This document shows, one piece after another, positions 24,560 through 32,237 of a DNA stretch of 37,270 nt. Location: contig CAYUQU010000028.1 of the NCBI GenBank assembly GCA_964447015.1, positions 1 through 37,270 on the forward strand, in the 5' to 3' direction. Every line of letters begins with the position of its first letter. Within the stretch, counting starts at the first letter, position 1. The DNA is from Wandonia sp964447015 (GTDB taxonomy: Bacteria > Bacteroidota > Bacteroidia > Flavobacteriales_D > Crocinitomicaceae). The notes below the pieces were generated by a model. It ran no database searches, was not told the DNA's origin, and saw only the letters and a list, made by a program, of their open reading frames with translations. The translations under genes were made by a program, and so were the position numbers.

Positions 24560-24617
24560 TTTTTTGTGGGATACGTAGAGACGCGATTAATCGCGTCTCT
24601 ACGTATCCCACAAAAAA
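24560..24617. repeat. Perfect 58-bp palindrome, right REP-like element of the RAYT
   Basis: Arms 24560-24588 and 24589-24617 are exact reverse complements with no loop. The core 24575-24602 is identical to the 28-bp core of the left palindrome. The outer arm TTTTTTGTGGGATAC is unrelated to the left copy's outer arm. It begins 4 bases after the RAYT stop and ends in an A-run on the plus strand and a T-run on the minus strand, so it could also act as a terminator for both convergent genes. Confidence 0.95.
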
Positions 24618-24679
24618 ATGACAACATATAAATTATCGTTCTAACACAATTTATCTATATCCAACCACAATCCAGGAAA

Positions 24680-25300
24680 TCAAACCGCCCGATAAAAAGT
24701 CCCCTCTGCTATAATTTCTTGCTGTACCAATCCCCAACAAATAAAAAGCACCAACAAATCATCCACATCGCGTTTAGGGAGTCCGCTCTGACGATAGAGA
24801 GCAGAAAGCGTGGATTTTTCATTTGATTCAATCAAACGCAGAAAGTCAAGTTGTGGTTCCGACATTTCCTCGGGTTTGGTGTGCAGTTTTTGCATCTTGT
24901 TCCACACGCGTACAAGGATTTTATTGGCAACTAAGGTATGGTCATCTACGCGTACGTATGTTACCCACTTTCCTTCTTCATCAGGTGAACGATGTGGTTT
25001 TTGACTGGAAGGTTCTACATTGACTTGAAGTACCAATTTATGTCCTTCTTGCCAAACTTGTGTTGTGAAAGGCACCTTGGGCTTGCAGTGCATTTCAGCT
25101 GCGGCATCAATGATGTGAAATTCTTCGGTTGGATCTATACCGGCAATTTTTCCGTTGTCCTTCACTCCTATCAATAAACGACCGCCCTTCGTATTGGCAA
25201 AAGCGGTCATCGTTCGAGCAATTTTTCTCGAATCATCCACACGCAGTTTAAAGTCCTGTTGAATGTGTTCCCCTTGCGCTATGAGTTCTTTTAAAGTCAT
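24680..25300 (-). CDS. AlbA_2 (Schlafen-like) DNA-binding domain protein
   Basis: A 206-residue protein starting at ATG 25300. Residues about 5-120 match the AlbA_2/divergent AAA-4 domain: EHIQQDFKLRVDD, MTAFANTKGGRLLIGVKDNGKIAGI, a pattern seen in Schlafen-type and transcriptional-regulator proteins. The C-terminal part (about 140-206) looks like a winged helix (STLSALYRQSGLPKRDVDDLLVLFICWGLV). It may bind nucleic acid and regulate transcription; the target is unknown. Its ATG overlaps the aroE stop in an ATGA arrangement, so translation is coupled. Confidence 0.88.
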   Translation of the reverse strand: MTLKELIAQGEHIQQDFKLRVDDSRKIARTMTAFANTKGGRLLIGVKDNGKIAGIDPTEEFHIIDAAAEMHCKPKVPFTTQVWQEGHKLVLQVNVEPSSQKPHRSPDEEGKWVTYVRVDDHTLVANKILVRVWNKMQKLHTKPEEMSEPQLDFLRLIESNEKSTLSALYRQSGLPKRDVDDLLVLFICWGLVQQEIIAEGTFYRAV

Positions 25301-26025
25301 TCTTCGTTCCACAATTGCCAAGCTTTCAGTGCCTGTTCACGCAACATTGTTTCTCCATTCAAGACAACTGCTTTATGGTGTAAAGCTTGCGCCAAAAATG
25401 CTGTTTGTGGTGGATTGTAAATCAAATCGACAACAAGGTGTCCCTCGTTAATTGCTGAAAAAGGAATCTCAAGGTAGTCATCAACATTAGGGTATGTGCC
25501 CACAGGAGTGCAATTCACGATAATGCCACAGTGTTTTATCATCATTTCATTCACATCCGTCATTGCAAATTCTCCAATCTGCGGATTGCGCGCAGCGACA
25601 AGTACATCCAAACCGATTTCTTTCAGTACATACTTTATTGCTTTCATCGCACCACCATTTCCTAAAATCAATGCTTTATGGTGGGTGTTCAATAAAAATG
25701 GTTTAATCATTTGCTTGAAACCGAATGCGTCTGTATTTGCACCAATAAGCTTTCCATCTCGAAATAGTATTGTGTTCACTGCCCCGATTTCCTTTGCTTC
25801 AGGAGTCAACTCATTCAAAAAAGGGACTATGGATTCTTTGTACGGAATTGTCACATTGAGTCCGCTCAGATTGTGTTGCTCAACAAGACCTATAAATTCC
25901 TCAATCTGATTAAGTTCAAAATTTTCATATACTGCATCTATTCCCTCTTTTTCAAATTTCTCACTGAAAAATTTTGCAGAAAATGAATGATGGAGCGTTT
26001 TACCGAGTAATCCGTATTTTTTCAT
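25297..26025 (-). CDS. aroE: Shikimate dehydrogenase
   Basis: AroE reduces 3-dehydroshikimate to shikimate with NADPH, the fourth step of aromatic amino acid synthesis. I start it at ATG 26025 (242 residues) because MKKYGLLGKTLHHSFS is the normal beginning; a GTG six codons upstream (26043) is possible. Ser14/Ser16 in HSFSAKF and Lys63 in NVTIPYKE bind substrate, GAVNT and Asp99 in NTDAFGF complete the site, and LGNGGAMKAI (121-130) is the nucleotide-binding glycine loop. It lies 21 bases after the DUF368 gene and overlaps the AlbA gene by 4 bases. At 242 residues it is shorter than the E. coli enzyme (272), as usual in this phylum. Confidence 0.96.
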   Translation of the reverse strand: MKKYGLLGKTLHHSFSAKFFSEKFEKEGIDAVYENFELNQIEEFIGLVEQHNLSGLNVTIPYKESIVPFLNELTPEAKEIGAVNTILFRDGKLIGANTDAFGFKQMIKPFLLNTHHKALILGNGGAMKAIKYVLKEIGLDVLVAARNPQIGEFAMTDVNEMMIKHCGIIVNCTPVGTYPNVDDYLEIPFSAINEGHLVVDLIYNPPQTAFLAQALHHKAVVLNGETMLREQALKAWQLWNEE

Positions 26026-26046
26026 TTTTATGTACTTAATCACAAT

Positions 26047-26982
26047 TTATTTTACTTCTTTCCCTTGCACAGCAGCGAAACGTTCAAGTAAAATGATCAG
26101 TAATATACCGCCTAAGGCTAACAAAGATGCCCATAAAATTTGAGGTTCTCCATCAAAATTCATTGGACTAACGTTGGTTTGCAGCCACTCTTCACGCCCG
26201 TCTGAATGTATAACAAGTGGTGCATTGCCAATGTTCATTTTCCACGGCCAGATTTTGTTTAGCGACCCCAATAAAAAGCCTGTCAACACAGCTAAAGTGG
26301 CAGATTTAAAACGTTTAAACAACCACTTCAATACATGCGAAAAACTCAACAAGCCGACCACACAGCCTGCGGCAAAAATTGCAATCAATTTGAAGTCTCT
26401 ATCGTGTATTGCTTCAATTACTGCATGGTACGAGCCCAACAACAACAGAATAAACGAACCTGAAATGCCAGGTAAAATCATCGCGCAAATTGCAATTGCA
26501 CCACTAAGGAAAAAGTACCAACTCGCATCCACTTTTGTAGTAGCCTGAAGTGTGGTAATCCAATATGCAACAACTGCACCAATCACAAACAAAACAATAG
26601 TCGCTATACTCTTTGATTTTATCTGCTTTCCAACTAACCAAATACTCGCCAAAACCAATCCAAAGAAAAAGCTCCAAATTAATACGGGATGCGTTTCGAG
26701 CAGGTATTTTATAAGTTTAGCCAAAGAAAATACTGAAATACCAATTCCAAGTAACAAAGCAACAAGAAAACTTCCATGAATATGTTTCCACGCTGCTTTA
26801 ATTCCGTTGTTTTTGAAAATGCGCAACGCTTCAAGATTGAAGTTACTGATAGCTGTCAGCAGTTCTTCGTAGATTCCCGAAATAAACGCTATAGTTCCAC
26901 CAGAAACCCCTGGCACCACATCGGCTGCACCCATCGCTGCGCCTTTAAGCATTAACACAATGTAATCTAGTAAACTTCTCAT
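26047..26982 (-). CDS. DUF368 family polyprenyl-phosphate transporter (PopT-like)
   Basis: A 311-residue inner-membrane protein of the DUF368 family, members of which (PopT) have been reported to recycle undecaprenyl phosphate, the lipid carrier of cell-wall and glycan synthesis, across the membrane. About eight to nine membrane segments are visible. Two related motifs, DVVPGVSGGTIAFISG (residues 21-36) and AMILPGISGSFILLLLGS (about 170-187), show the internal duplication typical of the family. It is first gene of an operon with aroE and the AlbA-type gene. The functional link of carrier recycling to aromatic biosynthesis is not obvious. Confidence 0.92.
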   Translation of the reverse strand: MRSLLDYIVLMLKGAAMGAADVVPGVSGGTIAFISGIYEELLTAISNFNLEALRIFKNNGIKAAWKHIHGSFLVALLLGIGISVFSLAKLIKYLLETHPVLIWSFFFGLVLASIWLVGKQIKSKSIATIVLFVIGAVVAYWITTLQATTKVDASWYFFLSGAIAICAMILPGISGSFILLLLGSYHAVIEAIHDRDFKLIAIFAAGCVVGLLSFSHVLKWLFKRFKSATLAVLTGFLLGSLNKIWPWKMNIGNAPLVIHSDGREEWLQTNVSPMNFDGEPQILWASLLALGGILLIILLERFAAVQGKEVK

Positions 26983-27038
26983 GCGGGTATCAATTTAATG
27001 TAAGATGGATAAAAGAATTGTTCAATCCACCATTCCTG

Positions 27039-27046
27039 CAAAAGTA
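27039..27046 (-). promoter_or_regulatory. Candidate -7 element (TACTTTTG) for the DUF368-aroE operon
   Basis: The complement strand reads TACTTTTG, an exact TAnnTTTG match, 56 bases before the ATG at 26982. No -33 TTG is visible at a suitable distance. Confidence 0.35.
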
Positions 27047-27140
27047 GAAATTATATTATAGAGGAGAATGGTTTATAAGGTAATCGTGTTTAAATTCCGC
27101 TTTTGATTACCCATTCTTGTATATCTTTAGATGAGTCAAG

Positions 27141-27168
27141 GCAGGGGCGGACAATCATCCGCCCCTGC
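27141..27168. repeat. GC-rich perfect hairpin, REP-like or terminator
   Basis: GCAGGGGCGGA (27141-27151) pairs perfectly with TCCGCCCCTGC (27158-27168) around the 6-base loop CAATCA. It is 5 bases after the band-7 gene stop at 27174 and is far richer in GC than its surroundings. Neither side has a T-run, so besides a terminator it may be a second REP-type element (compare the layout purine block-CG-ATTA of the RAYT palindromes). Confidence 0.6.
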
Positions 27169-27173
27169 TAATT

Positions 27174-28019
27174 CTACTTATTCATATCAAGCATATTCAT
27201 AAATGGATTTTTGTTATCCATAAAGATAGTTTTGGCATTAGGTGAAGTAGCTAATTCCAAAATCGCTTCAATTTGTTTTAGTTGGAGCACACTCTTCGTT
27301 AAACTGGCATTTAGTTTTTCGTTTGCTAACATTTGAGCTTGTGCCTCAATCTCAATCACCTCTGCATTTGCTTGAGCCGCAATGATTGACGTATTCTTTT
27401 TAGCTTCTGCCTGAATAATTTGACGTTCAGCCTCTTTTCGTTGTTGATCTAGAATGAATTCCATTCGCAACGCATCTTGCTCAGATTCCAACTTTAATTC
27501 AATGGCTTTTGCTAACCCTGGAGGTAAAATGATACTTTTGAGTAACACTGCCTCTATTTCAAAGCCTCTTTCACGCAGATATCCATTCATCAAATTCGTG
27601 ATTTTGAGTTCAATCTGCTTGCGTTCTCCACTATGCATATCCTTTGCGTAAAATTGAGCACAGACATCAGCCGCTGAAGAACGGAAAACAGATGTGATGA
27701 TTTGCTCATAATTCAATCCTATTTGCTTAATTACATCAATAACTTTTGTAGGATCAATTCGATAAAGAATAGACACGTCAGATTGTATTGTCAAACCTTC
27801 TTTTGAAGGAAGATTCATCGTCAACTCTTTATTAATTGTACGTGTAGGCACTTTAATCACCGAAGAAGTGAAAGGATTGTACATTACAACACCTGAAGGC
27901 GTTACCTTTTCTTTAAGCTTACCAAATTTTGATTTTACTCCGACCTGTCCTGGGCGAATAACTGCGCAGGATGAAATAATCAGGGCGGAGAAAACAAGTG
28001 GGAATAGTACTTTTTTCAT
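27174..28019 (-). CDS. Band-7/prohibitin family lipoprotein
   Basis: A 281-residue SPFH/band-7 (prohibitin-like) protein. The N-terminus is a signal peptide with lipobox LIISSC (Cys18), so it is probably a lipoprotein facing the periplasm, where most bacterial SPFH proteins have a transmembrane anchor. RPGQVGVKSKFGKLKEKVTPSG begins the SPFH domain (about 22-180), and ADVCAQFYAKDMHSGERKQIE is typical of the family. A long Ala/Glu/Lys-rich coiled coil (about 180-250) follows, as in prohibitins that assemble rings. It is a single gene with a hairpin at its end. The role is unknown; prohibitins often control membrane proteases. Confidence 0.92.
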   Translation of the reverse strand: MKKVLFPLVFSALIISSCAVIRPGQVGVKSKFGKLKEKVTPSGVVMYNPFTSSVIKVPTRTINKELTMNLPSKEGLTIQSDVSILYRIDPTKVIDVIKQIGLNYEQIITSVFRSSAADVCAQFYAKDMHSGERKQIELKITNLMNGYLRERGFEIEAVLLKSIILPPGLAKAIELKLESEQDALRMEFILDQQRKEAERQIIQAEAKKNTSIIAAQANAEVIEIEAQAQMLANEKLNASLTKSVLQLKQIEAILELATSPNAKTIFMDNKNPFMNMLDMNK

Positions 28020-28116
28020 ATGTATTATTTTTGCTACAAAATACGTATTACTAAAAGTTTATCCCTTATTGATATTCTTAAAAAAAACTTAAAAAAAACA
28101 CACACGAGAACAGTTT

Positions 28117-29595
28117 CTATGAAATTTCAGTCACACCTTTTTTGGACATGAACCACAAGCCTATAAAGCACAATAAACCGTTAATCCCCAACAACTCAAA
28201 TCCAAATTTATACGTACCAAATAGCTCCGACTCGTATAACATTGTGTAGAATAATAGAATCGGAATCATTAGGCAAACCAACCAAGCCCATTTATCATTG
28301 ACTTTGCGCTTAGTGAAAATCCCGAAGAAAAACAGCCCCAACAGCGGCCCATACGTGTAACTTGCTGCTTTAAAAATGGTGCTAATCACATTCTGTTCCT
28401 TCAGTTTTGCTGCAAGAATTATAGTGATAAAAATGATAACTGTAACCGCAACGTGAATCACTTTTCTGTAACGCTCGGCTTTTTGTTTATCGGACATTTT
28501 ATCCACTTTAAACAAGTCGATACTTGCAGAAGTTGTCAGTGATGTAAGCGCTGAATCTGCACTGGAATATGCAGCAGCTATCAAACCAAGGATAAAGAGA
28601 ACACCAAACGTCGCACCTAATTCACCACTCAGTGCAATCATAGGAAACAAACGATCTCCTCTAAGAGATTCCTCCATCCCCATAAACTGCGCCATCATCT
28701 CGGGATGCGAATCGAGATATGCGTAAAGAAATGCGCCTAATGTTAAAAAAACGAGGTTTACACCAATTAGAATCACCCCAAGTGAAATCATGTTTTTCTG
28801 CGCATCTCCAGTGTTTTTACACGTTAAATTCTTCTGCATCATATCCTGATCCATTCCGGTCATGGCTATTGTTACAAACATACCACCCAGAACGTGCTTC
28901 CACCAATAATTTGCTGCATTGGGGTCATCCACCACAAACCAATTCATGATGCTCATTTGCTCCCAAATTCCAGCTTCCTGAACAGAAATACTGTCAGAAA
29001 TGTACATGATTCCCAACACAAGTGCCAAGAGCATAAAAAAGGTCTGCAACGTATCTGTCCAAATAATTGTTTTGATTCCACCACGGTTAGTGTAAATCCA
29101 AATTAATAGAAGTGTAATAGCTACAGTCACCCAAAACGGCACTCCCCACTCCATAAACACAAAGTAATGCAACACATCGGCAACCAAAAACAAGCGCAAA
29201 GAAGCACCCACAACCCGTGAACACAGAAACAAAAGAGCCCCAGTCAAATGTGTATTATTACCAAATCGAGTGCCCAAATAGGCGTAAATAGAAGACAAAT
29301 TGTGACGATAGTAAAGAGGTAATAACACAAATGCAACAATGACGTAACCAATCATGTAACCGAGAATCATTTGCATGTAGGAGAAACCTGAGCCACCAAC
29401 CCAGCCAGGTACTGAAATAAAAGTCACTCCTGACAGTGAAGCACCTATCATTCCAAATGCAACAATATACCATCTCGAGTTCTTATTCCCTGTAAAAAAA
29501 GTCTCGTTATCCCCTTTACCCGATGTAAACCGCGAAATGATAATCAACACAAGGAAGTAAACAAGGATAATGGAAATGATTAATACTTTCGACAT
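28117..29595 (-). CDS. Sodium:solute symporter (SSS/SLC5 family)
   Basis: A 492-residue inner-membrane symporter that couples sodium influx to uptake of a sugar, amino acid or organic acid. About 13 membrane helices are visible. FISVPGWVGGSGFSYMQMILGYMIGY (about residues 59-84) is the family's conserved TM2 region with the sodium-site backbone, and LIAAAYSSADSALTSLTTS (about 333-351) is the TM8-like segment with Ser residues for the second sodium site. The substrate cannot be told. It precedes the T9SS hydrolase in orientation but is downstream of it by 58 bases; whether they share a transcript is unclear. Confidence 0.94.
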   Translation of the reverse strand: MSKVLIISIILVYFLVLIIISRFTSGKGDNETFFTGNKNSRWYIVAFGMIGASLSGVTFISVPGWVGGSGFSYMQMILGYMIGYVIVAFVLLPLYYRHNLSSIYAYLGTRFGNNTHLTGALLFLCSRVVGASLRLFLVADVLHYFVFMEWGVPFWVTVAITLLLIWIYTNRGGIKTIIWTDTLQTFFMLLALVLGIMYISDSISVQEAGIWEQMSIMNWFVVDDPNAANYWWKHVLGGMFVTIAMTGMDQDMMQKNLTCKNTGDAQKNMISLGVILIGVNLVFLTLGAFLYAYLDSHPEMMAQFMGMEESLRGDRLFPMIALSGELGATFGVLFILGLIAAAYSSADSALTSLTTSASIDLFKVDKMSDKQKAERYRKVIHVAVTVIIFITIILAAKLKEQNVISTIFKAASYTYGPLLGLFFFGIFTKRKVNDKWAWLVCLMIPILLFYTMLYESELFGTYKFGFELLGINGLLCFIGLWFMSKKGVTEIS

Positions 29596-29653
29596 TTGAA
29601 CTTAGTTTGGTGCCGAATTTACAAAGAAAAATCAAACCGATAAACAACCTTAT

Positions 29654-31516
29654 TTACTCCTTTACAAATCGAGCAGAAAATGCTCCTTGAGAAGTTATAA
29701 TCTGTACAAAATAAACCCCATTTGAAAGAGAGGATACATCGATTTCTTGCTTATCAGCAGTTGATTTCTTCACTATATTACCACGCAAATCGTATACAGT
29801 TGTACTTCGAATAGCGTCATCGGTTTTAAAATAGAGTAAATCCGATACTGGGTTTGGATATACAATCAACTTATCTGCTGACAATTCAGTAATTCCCAAT
29901 GGAGAATTCACACCAGGCAAAATTATCTGAGAAGGATATTGGCTATCGTGGTGAATAGAAATCGTAGCTTCCAAGGTATCACCAGCCGTATACATCTCGC
30001 CACCATTTTGAAGATTGACATCCCATCTCGAATGACTGTTTCCGCTAATAATCACTTTAATTTCGTGTCCTTGTAGCCAAGTATAATTGACAAACGGCAA
30101 TTCGACTTCAACCTCATACACTTCTCCTGGAGACATAAACTCTTCATCAGCCTGTGTCACTCCATTTCGGAATCTCATTCGGTGAATCCCATCGTTAATC
30201 AGCATATTTCTGCCATCAGGGTAGACATCTATCATACGCACTACAATATCAGCATCAGGTTGATCACATTGAACAAAAAGATTTGCTTTCACTCGACCTG
30301 AAATAGTATAATCATCAGGCAATTCGGCAGTATTAAAAACCAATAAATCATCTCGTGATTCAAGCGAAATTTGGTCTTTCGGTCCTTGAACCAAAAAAAG
30401 ACTTAGCGTTTGTCCTCCAATCGTAGGAGTTGGGTTGCGAGGATCTGAAACAAATGAAGAAACGCCTATTCCTGCTTCCTGTTGCAATCTTCCATCATCC
30501 GATAAATAAAGATTTCCGTTGTCCGCCCATTCTATCGACACATCATTTGTCGTTGCCCACTGGTTAATTCCTGTTTCGTAGTATTTTATCAACGGTGTAG
30601 TTTCCCAACCATTGGCATCTTCTAACAAATAATATTCGAAAAACTCTCGGGCTTGGATATCACTCTCAAAAGCAGCATTGGCATACGTCAACTCTCCCTG
30701 AACTGCCGACCCCACATACGCAGCGCCAGTTCCACCGTGAACCCATGGCCCAACAAGAAGCCATTGTTCATCGCGAACAGAAATTTCTGCTTGAGTTCTT
30801 GTCGCTTCATACCATGTCATCATGTGGTCGATATTGTGGTCGTACCAGCCTCCTATTTGCAAAGTTGGAATAGTGATATTCTGCGGATACCAGCTCCCAT
30901 TTTCCACAAATTGCCATACCGCACTGTGATAAGGATTTGACAGCACAAGTGGTGAAAGTCCATATCCCAATAAATCGAGTGAAATCAAGCGTGCTTTTTC
31001 CAATGCTCCACCGTAAAAATATCCTTCGTAATGTGTTTGAGGGTGAGCAACTAAAGGAACAGCGCATACATGAGCTGGGTGTTGTTCTCTCATAGTCTGA
31101 TACTGAATTACCCCTAATGCCGAAGGTCCCCAAGTACCTACTTTTCCATCAGACCATGTTTGTTGTGTAATCCATTCGATGATATCATAACCATCCTCCC
31201 CTCTATTGTGTTGCGGTGGGAGATTCGCTCCAGATGAACCGTAAAAACCTCTCCAATCCACTACCACCCATATATATGGACTTGATTGTAAATCTTGTAA
31301 ATAACCCAGAGGTAAGCCATTATTGAAATTATCTTTATCGTAGGGAGTTTGAATTAAAATTGTTGGGCACGAGGTACATGCATCTGGAATGTACACATCT
31401 GCAGCCAAAAATTCTTGATCGCTCATTTCGATTAAAACCGATTGTGTCGGGGTGAGTTGGGCGAAAACACAATTACCCATAAGGAGAATTAAAACCAAAG
31501 TTCTGACAAGTAGCAT
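29654..31516 (-). CDS. CocE/NonD family hydrolase with T9SS sorting domain
   Basis: A 620-residue exported alpha/beta-hydrolase of the CocE/NonD (X-Pro dipeptidyl-peptidase S15) superfamily, cleaving an ester or peptide bond. Signal peptide residues are about 1-19. Oxyanion-side motif VVVDWRGFYGSSG (85-97), nucleophile Ser132 in GTWGPSALG, Asp in QIGGWYDHNIDHM and His in VGPWVHGG make a complete triad. The middle holds the jelly-roll C-terminal domain of the family. The last 75 or so residues (LIVYPNPVSDLLYF ... SNGVYFVQIITSQG ... RFVKE) are a type A T9SS sorting domain, so the enzyme is sent through the outer membrane and likely anchored or released at the surface. It has its own -7 element. 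Confidence 0.95.
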   Translation of the reverse strand: MLLVRTLVLILLMGNCVFAQLTPTQSVLIEMSDQEFLAADVYIPDACTSCPTILIQTPYDKDNFNNGLPLGYLQDLQSSPYIWVVVDWRGFYGSSGANLPPQHNRGEDGYDIIEWITQQTWSDGKVGTWGPSALGVIQYQTMREQHPAHVCAVPLVAHPQTHYEGYFYGGALEKARLISLDLLGYGLSPLVLSNPYHSAVWQFVENGSWYPQNITIPTLQIGGWYDHNIDHMMTWYEATRTQAEISVRDEQWLLVGPWVHGGTGAAYVGSAVQGELTYANAAFESDIQAREFFEYYLLEDANGWETTPLIKYYETGINQWATTNDVSIEWADNGNLYLSDDGRLQQEAGIGVSSFVSDPRNPTPTIGGQTLSLFLVQGPKDQISLESRDDLLVFNTAELPDDYTISGRVKANLFVQCDQPDADIVVRMIDVYPDGRNMLINDGIHRMRFRNGVTQADEEFMSPGEVYEVEVELPFVNYTWLQGHEIKVIISGNSHSRWDVNLQNGGEMYTAGDTLEATISIHHDSQYPSQIILPGVNSPLGITELSADKLIVYPNPVSDLLYFKTDDAIRSTTVYDLRGNIVKKSTADKQEIDVSSLSNGVYFVQIITSQGAFSARFVKE

Positions 31517-31539
31517 AATATTGTTTTTTGTTGATACAC

Positions 31540-31547
31540 CAAAAATA
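31540..31547 (-). promoter_or_regulatory. Candidate -7 element (TATTTTTG) for the CocE-like hydrolase
   Basis: The complement strand reads TATTTTTG, an exact TAnnTTTG match, 23 bases before the ATG at 31516. There is no TTG 17-23 bases further upstream. Confidence 0.4.
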
Positions 31548-31567
31548 AGAAATTAGTTTTATCTCAC

Positions 31568-32155
31568 CTAATTCTCATTTTGCTTTAATTCATCAACTTG
31601 CTCATTAGCATCATTTTCGAACTCTTTTTGCTCTATTCTCTTATTAATCAAGTAGTAGACAGACATGGAAATTAGCATAATTGCATAGAGAATCTGATCA
31701 AAAAGAGAGATATCCTCAAAGAGATAAGTAAAACTTAGAAAAATAAAAACCACAAATGGATAAAGCAATAAAACACTAAATACGAGATACCTATAATTTG
31801 GATTTTTACGCCACATAAGAATCAATCCTACAAGGTAAGCAGCCCAAAAAGCGATCATAACAAATGCAAATGTCTCGTAACTTCCTCGAAAATCTTCCAT
31901 CCCGAGTTCCCTGCCACGCTTTGCCATAATTGCCATCAAACGATCAGCTCCTCTGATATTCTCCAGAAAGTGCAACGACAGGTAAGCAACCACATACCAA
32001 AAGAAAAAAATACTCCATCCGATTAAATGGGTAAAGAAAAAAGAACGCGTAAGAAGATTCGGTCTCTCCTTGCCGAAAACCAACCTAAAAAGCCTTTGCA
32101 TTAATGATAATGCATCGGGATTATTGAGATCTATCTTCAGTTTTTCCTTTATCAT
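31568..32155 (-). CDS. Hypothetical four-helix membrane protein
   Basis: A 195-residue protein with four predicted membrane helices (about 40-66, 95-118, 123-147 and 153-170), a basic N-terminus and an acidic tail rich in Glu/Asn (KEFENDANEQVDELKQNEN). The layout resembles the membrane half of Bacteroidota sensor kinases without a kinase part, but I cannot assign it to a family. It is upstream of the CocE-like gene on the same strand with a 51-base gap that holds that gene's -7 element, so the two are probably separate units. An exact TATTTTTG lies 7 bases before its own ATG (complement of 32163-32170). Confidence 0.85.
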   Translation of the reverse strand: MIKEKLKIDLNNPDALSLMQRLFRLVFGKERPNLLTRSFFFTHLIGWSIFFFWYVVAYLSLHFLENIRGADRLMAIMAKRGRELGMEDFRGSYETFAFVMIAFWAAYLVGLILMWRKNPNYRYLVFSVLLLYPFVVFIFLSFTYLFEDISLFDQILYAIMLISMSVYYLINKRIEQKEFENDANEQVDELKQNEN

Positions 32156-32162
32156 CTGATTA

Positions 32163-32170
32163 CAAAAATA
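32163..32170 (-). promoter_or_regulatory. Candidate -7 element (TATTTTTG) for the four-helix membrane protein
   Basis: The complement strand reads TATTTTTG, an exact TAnnTTTG match, 7 bases before the ATG at 32155, implying a very short leader. No -33 TTG at 17-23 bases. Confidence 0.3.
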
Positions 32171-32199
32171 ACTAAGTTCACCAACCTACATCCATCTTA

Positions 32200-32228
32200 T
32201 TGCGTTCTTTTGATAAAATATATGTTTC
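32200..32228 (+). promoter_or_regulatory. Candidate promoter of the three-gene surface operon
   Basis: TTG at 32200-32202 is followed after 18 bases by TATGTTTC at 32221-32228, a 7-of-8 match to TAnnTTTG. It is 9 bases before the ATG at 32238, so a short leader would result. Confidence 0.35.
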
Positions 32229-32237
32229 TTTGTAGAG

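Noticed and set aside
27079..27111. Weak stem GGTAATC/GATTACC in the spacer between the DUF368 and band-7 genes
   Set aside because: Seven pairs around a 19-base loop is not distinctive in AT-rich DNA; the nearby 27141 hairpin is far stronger.
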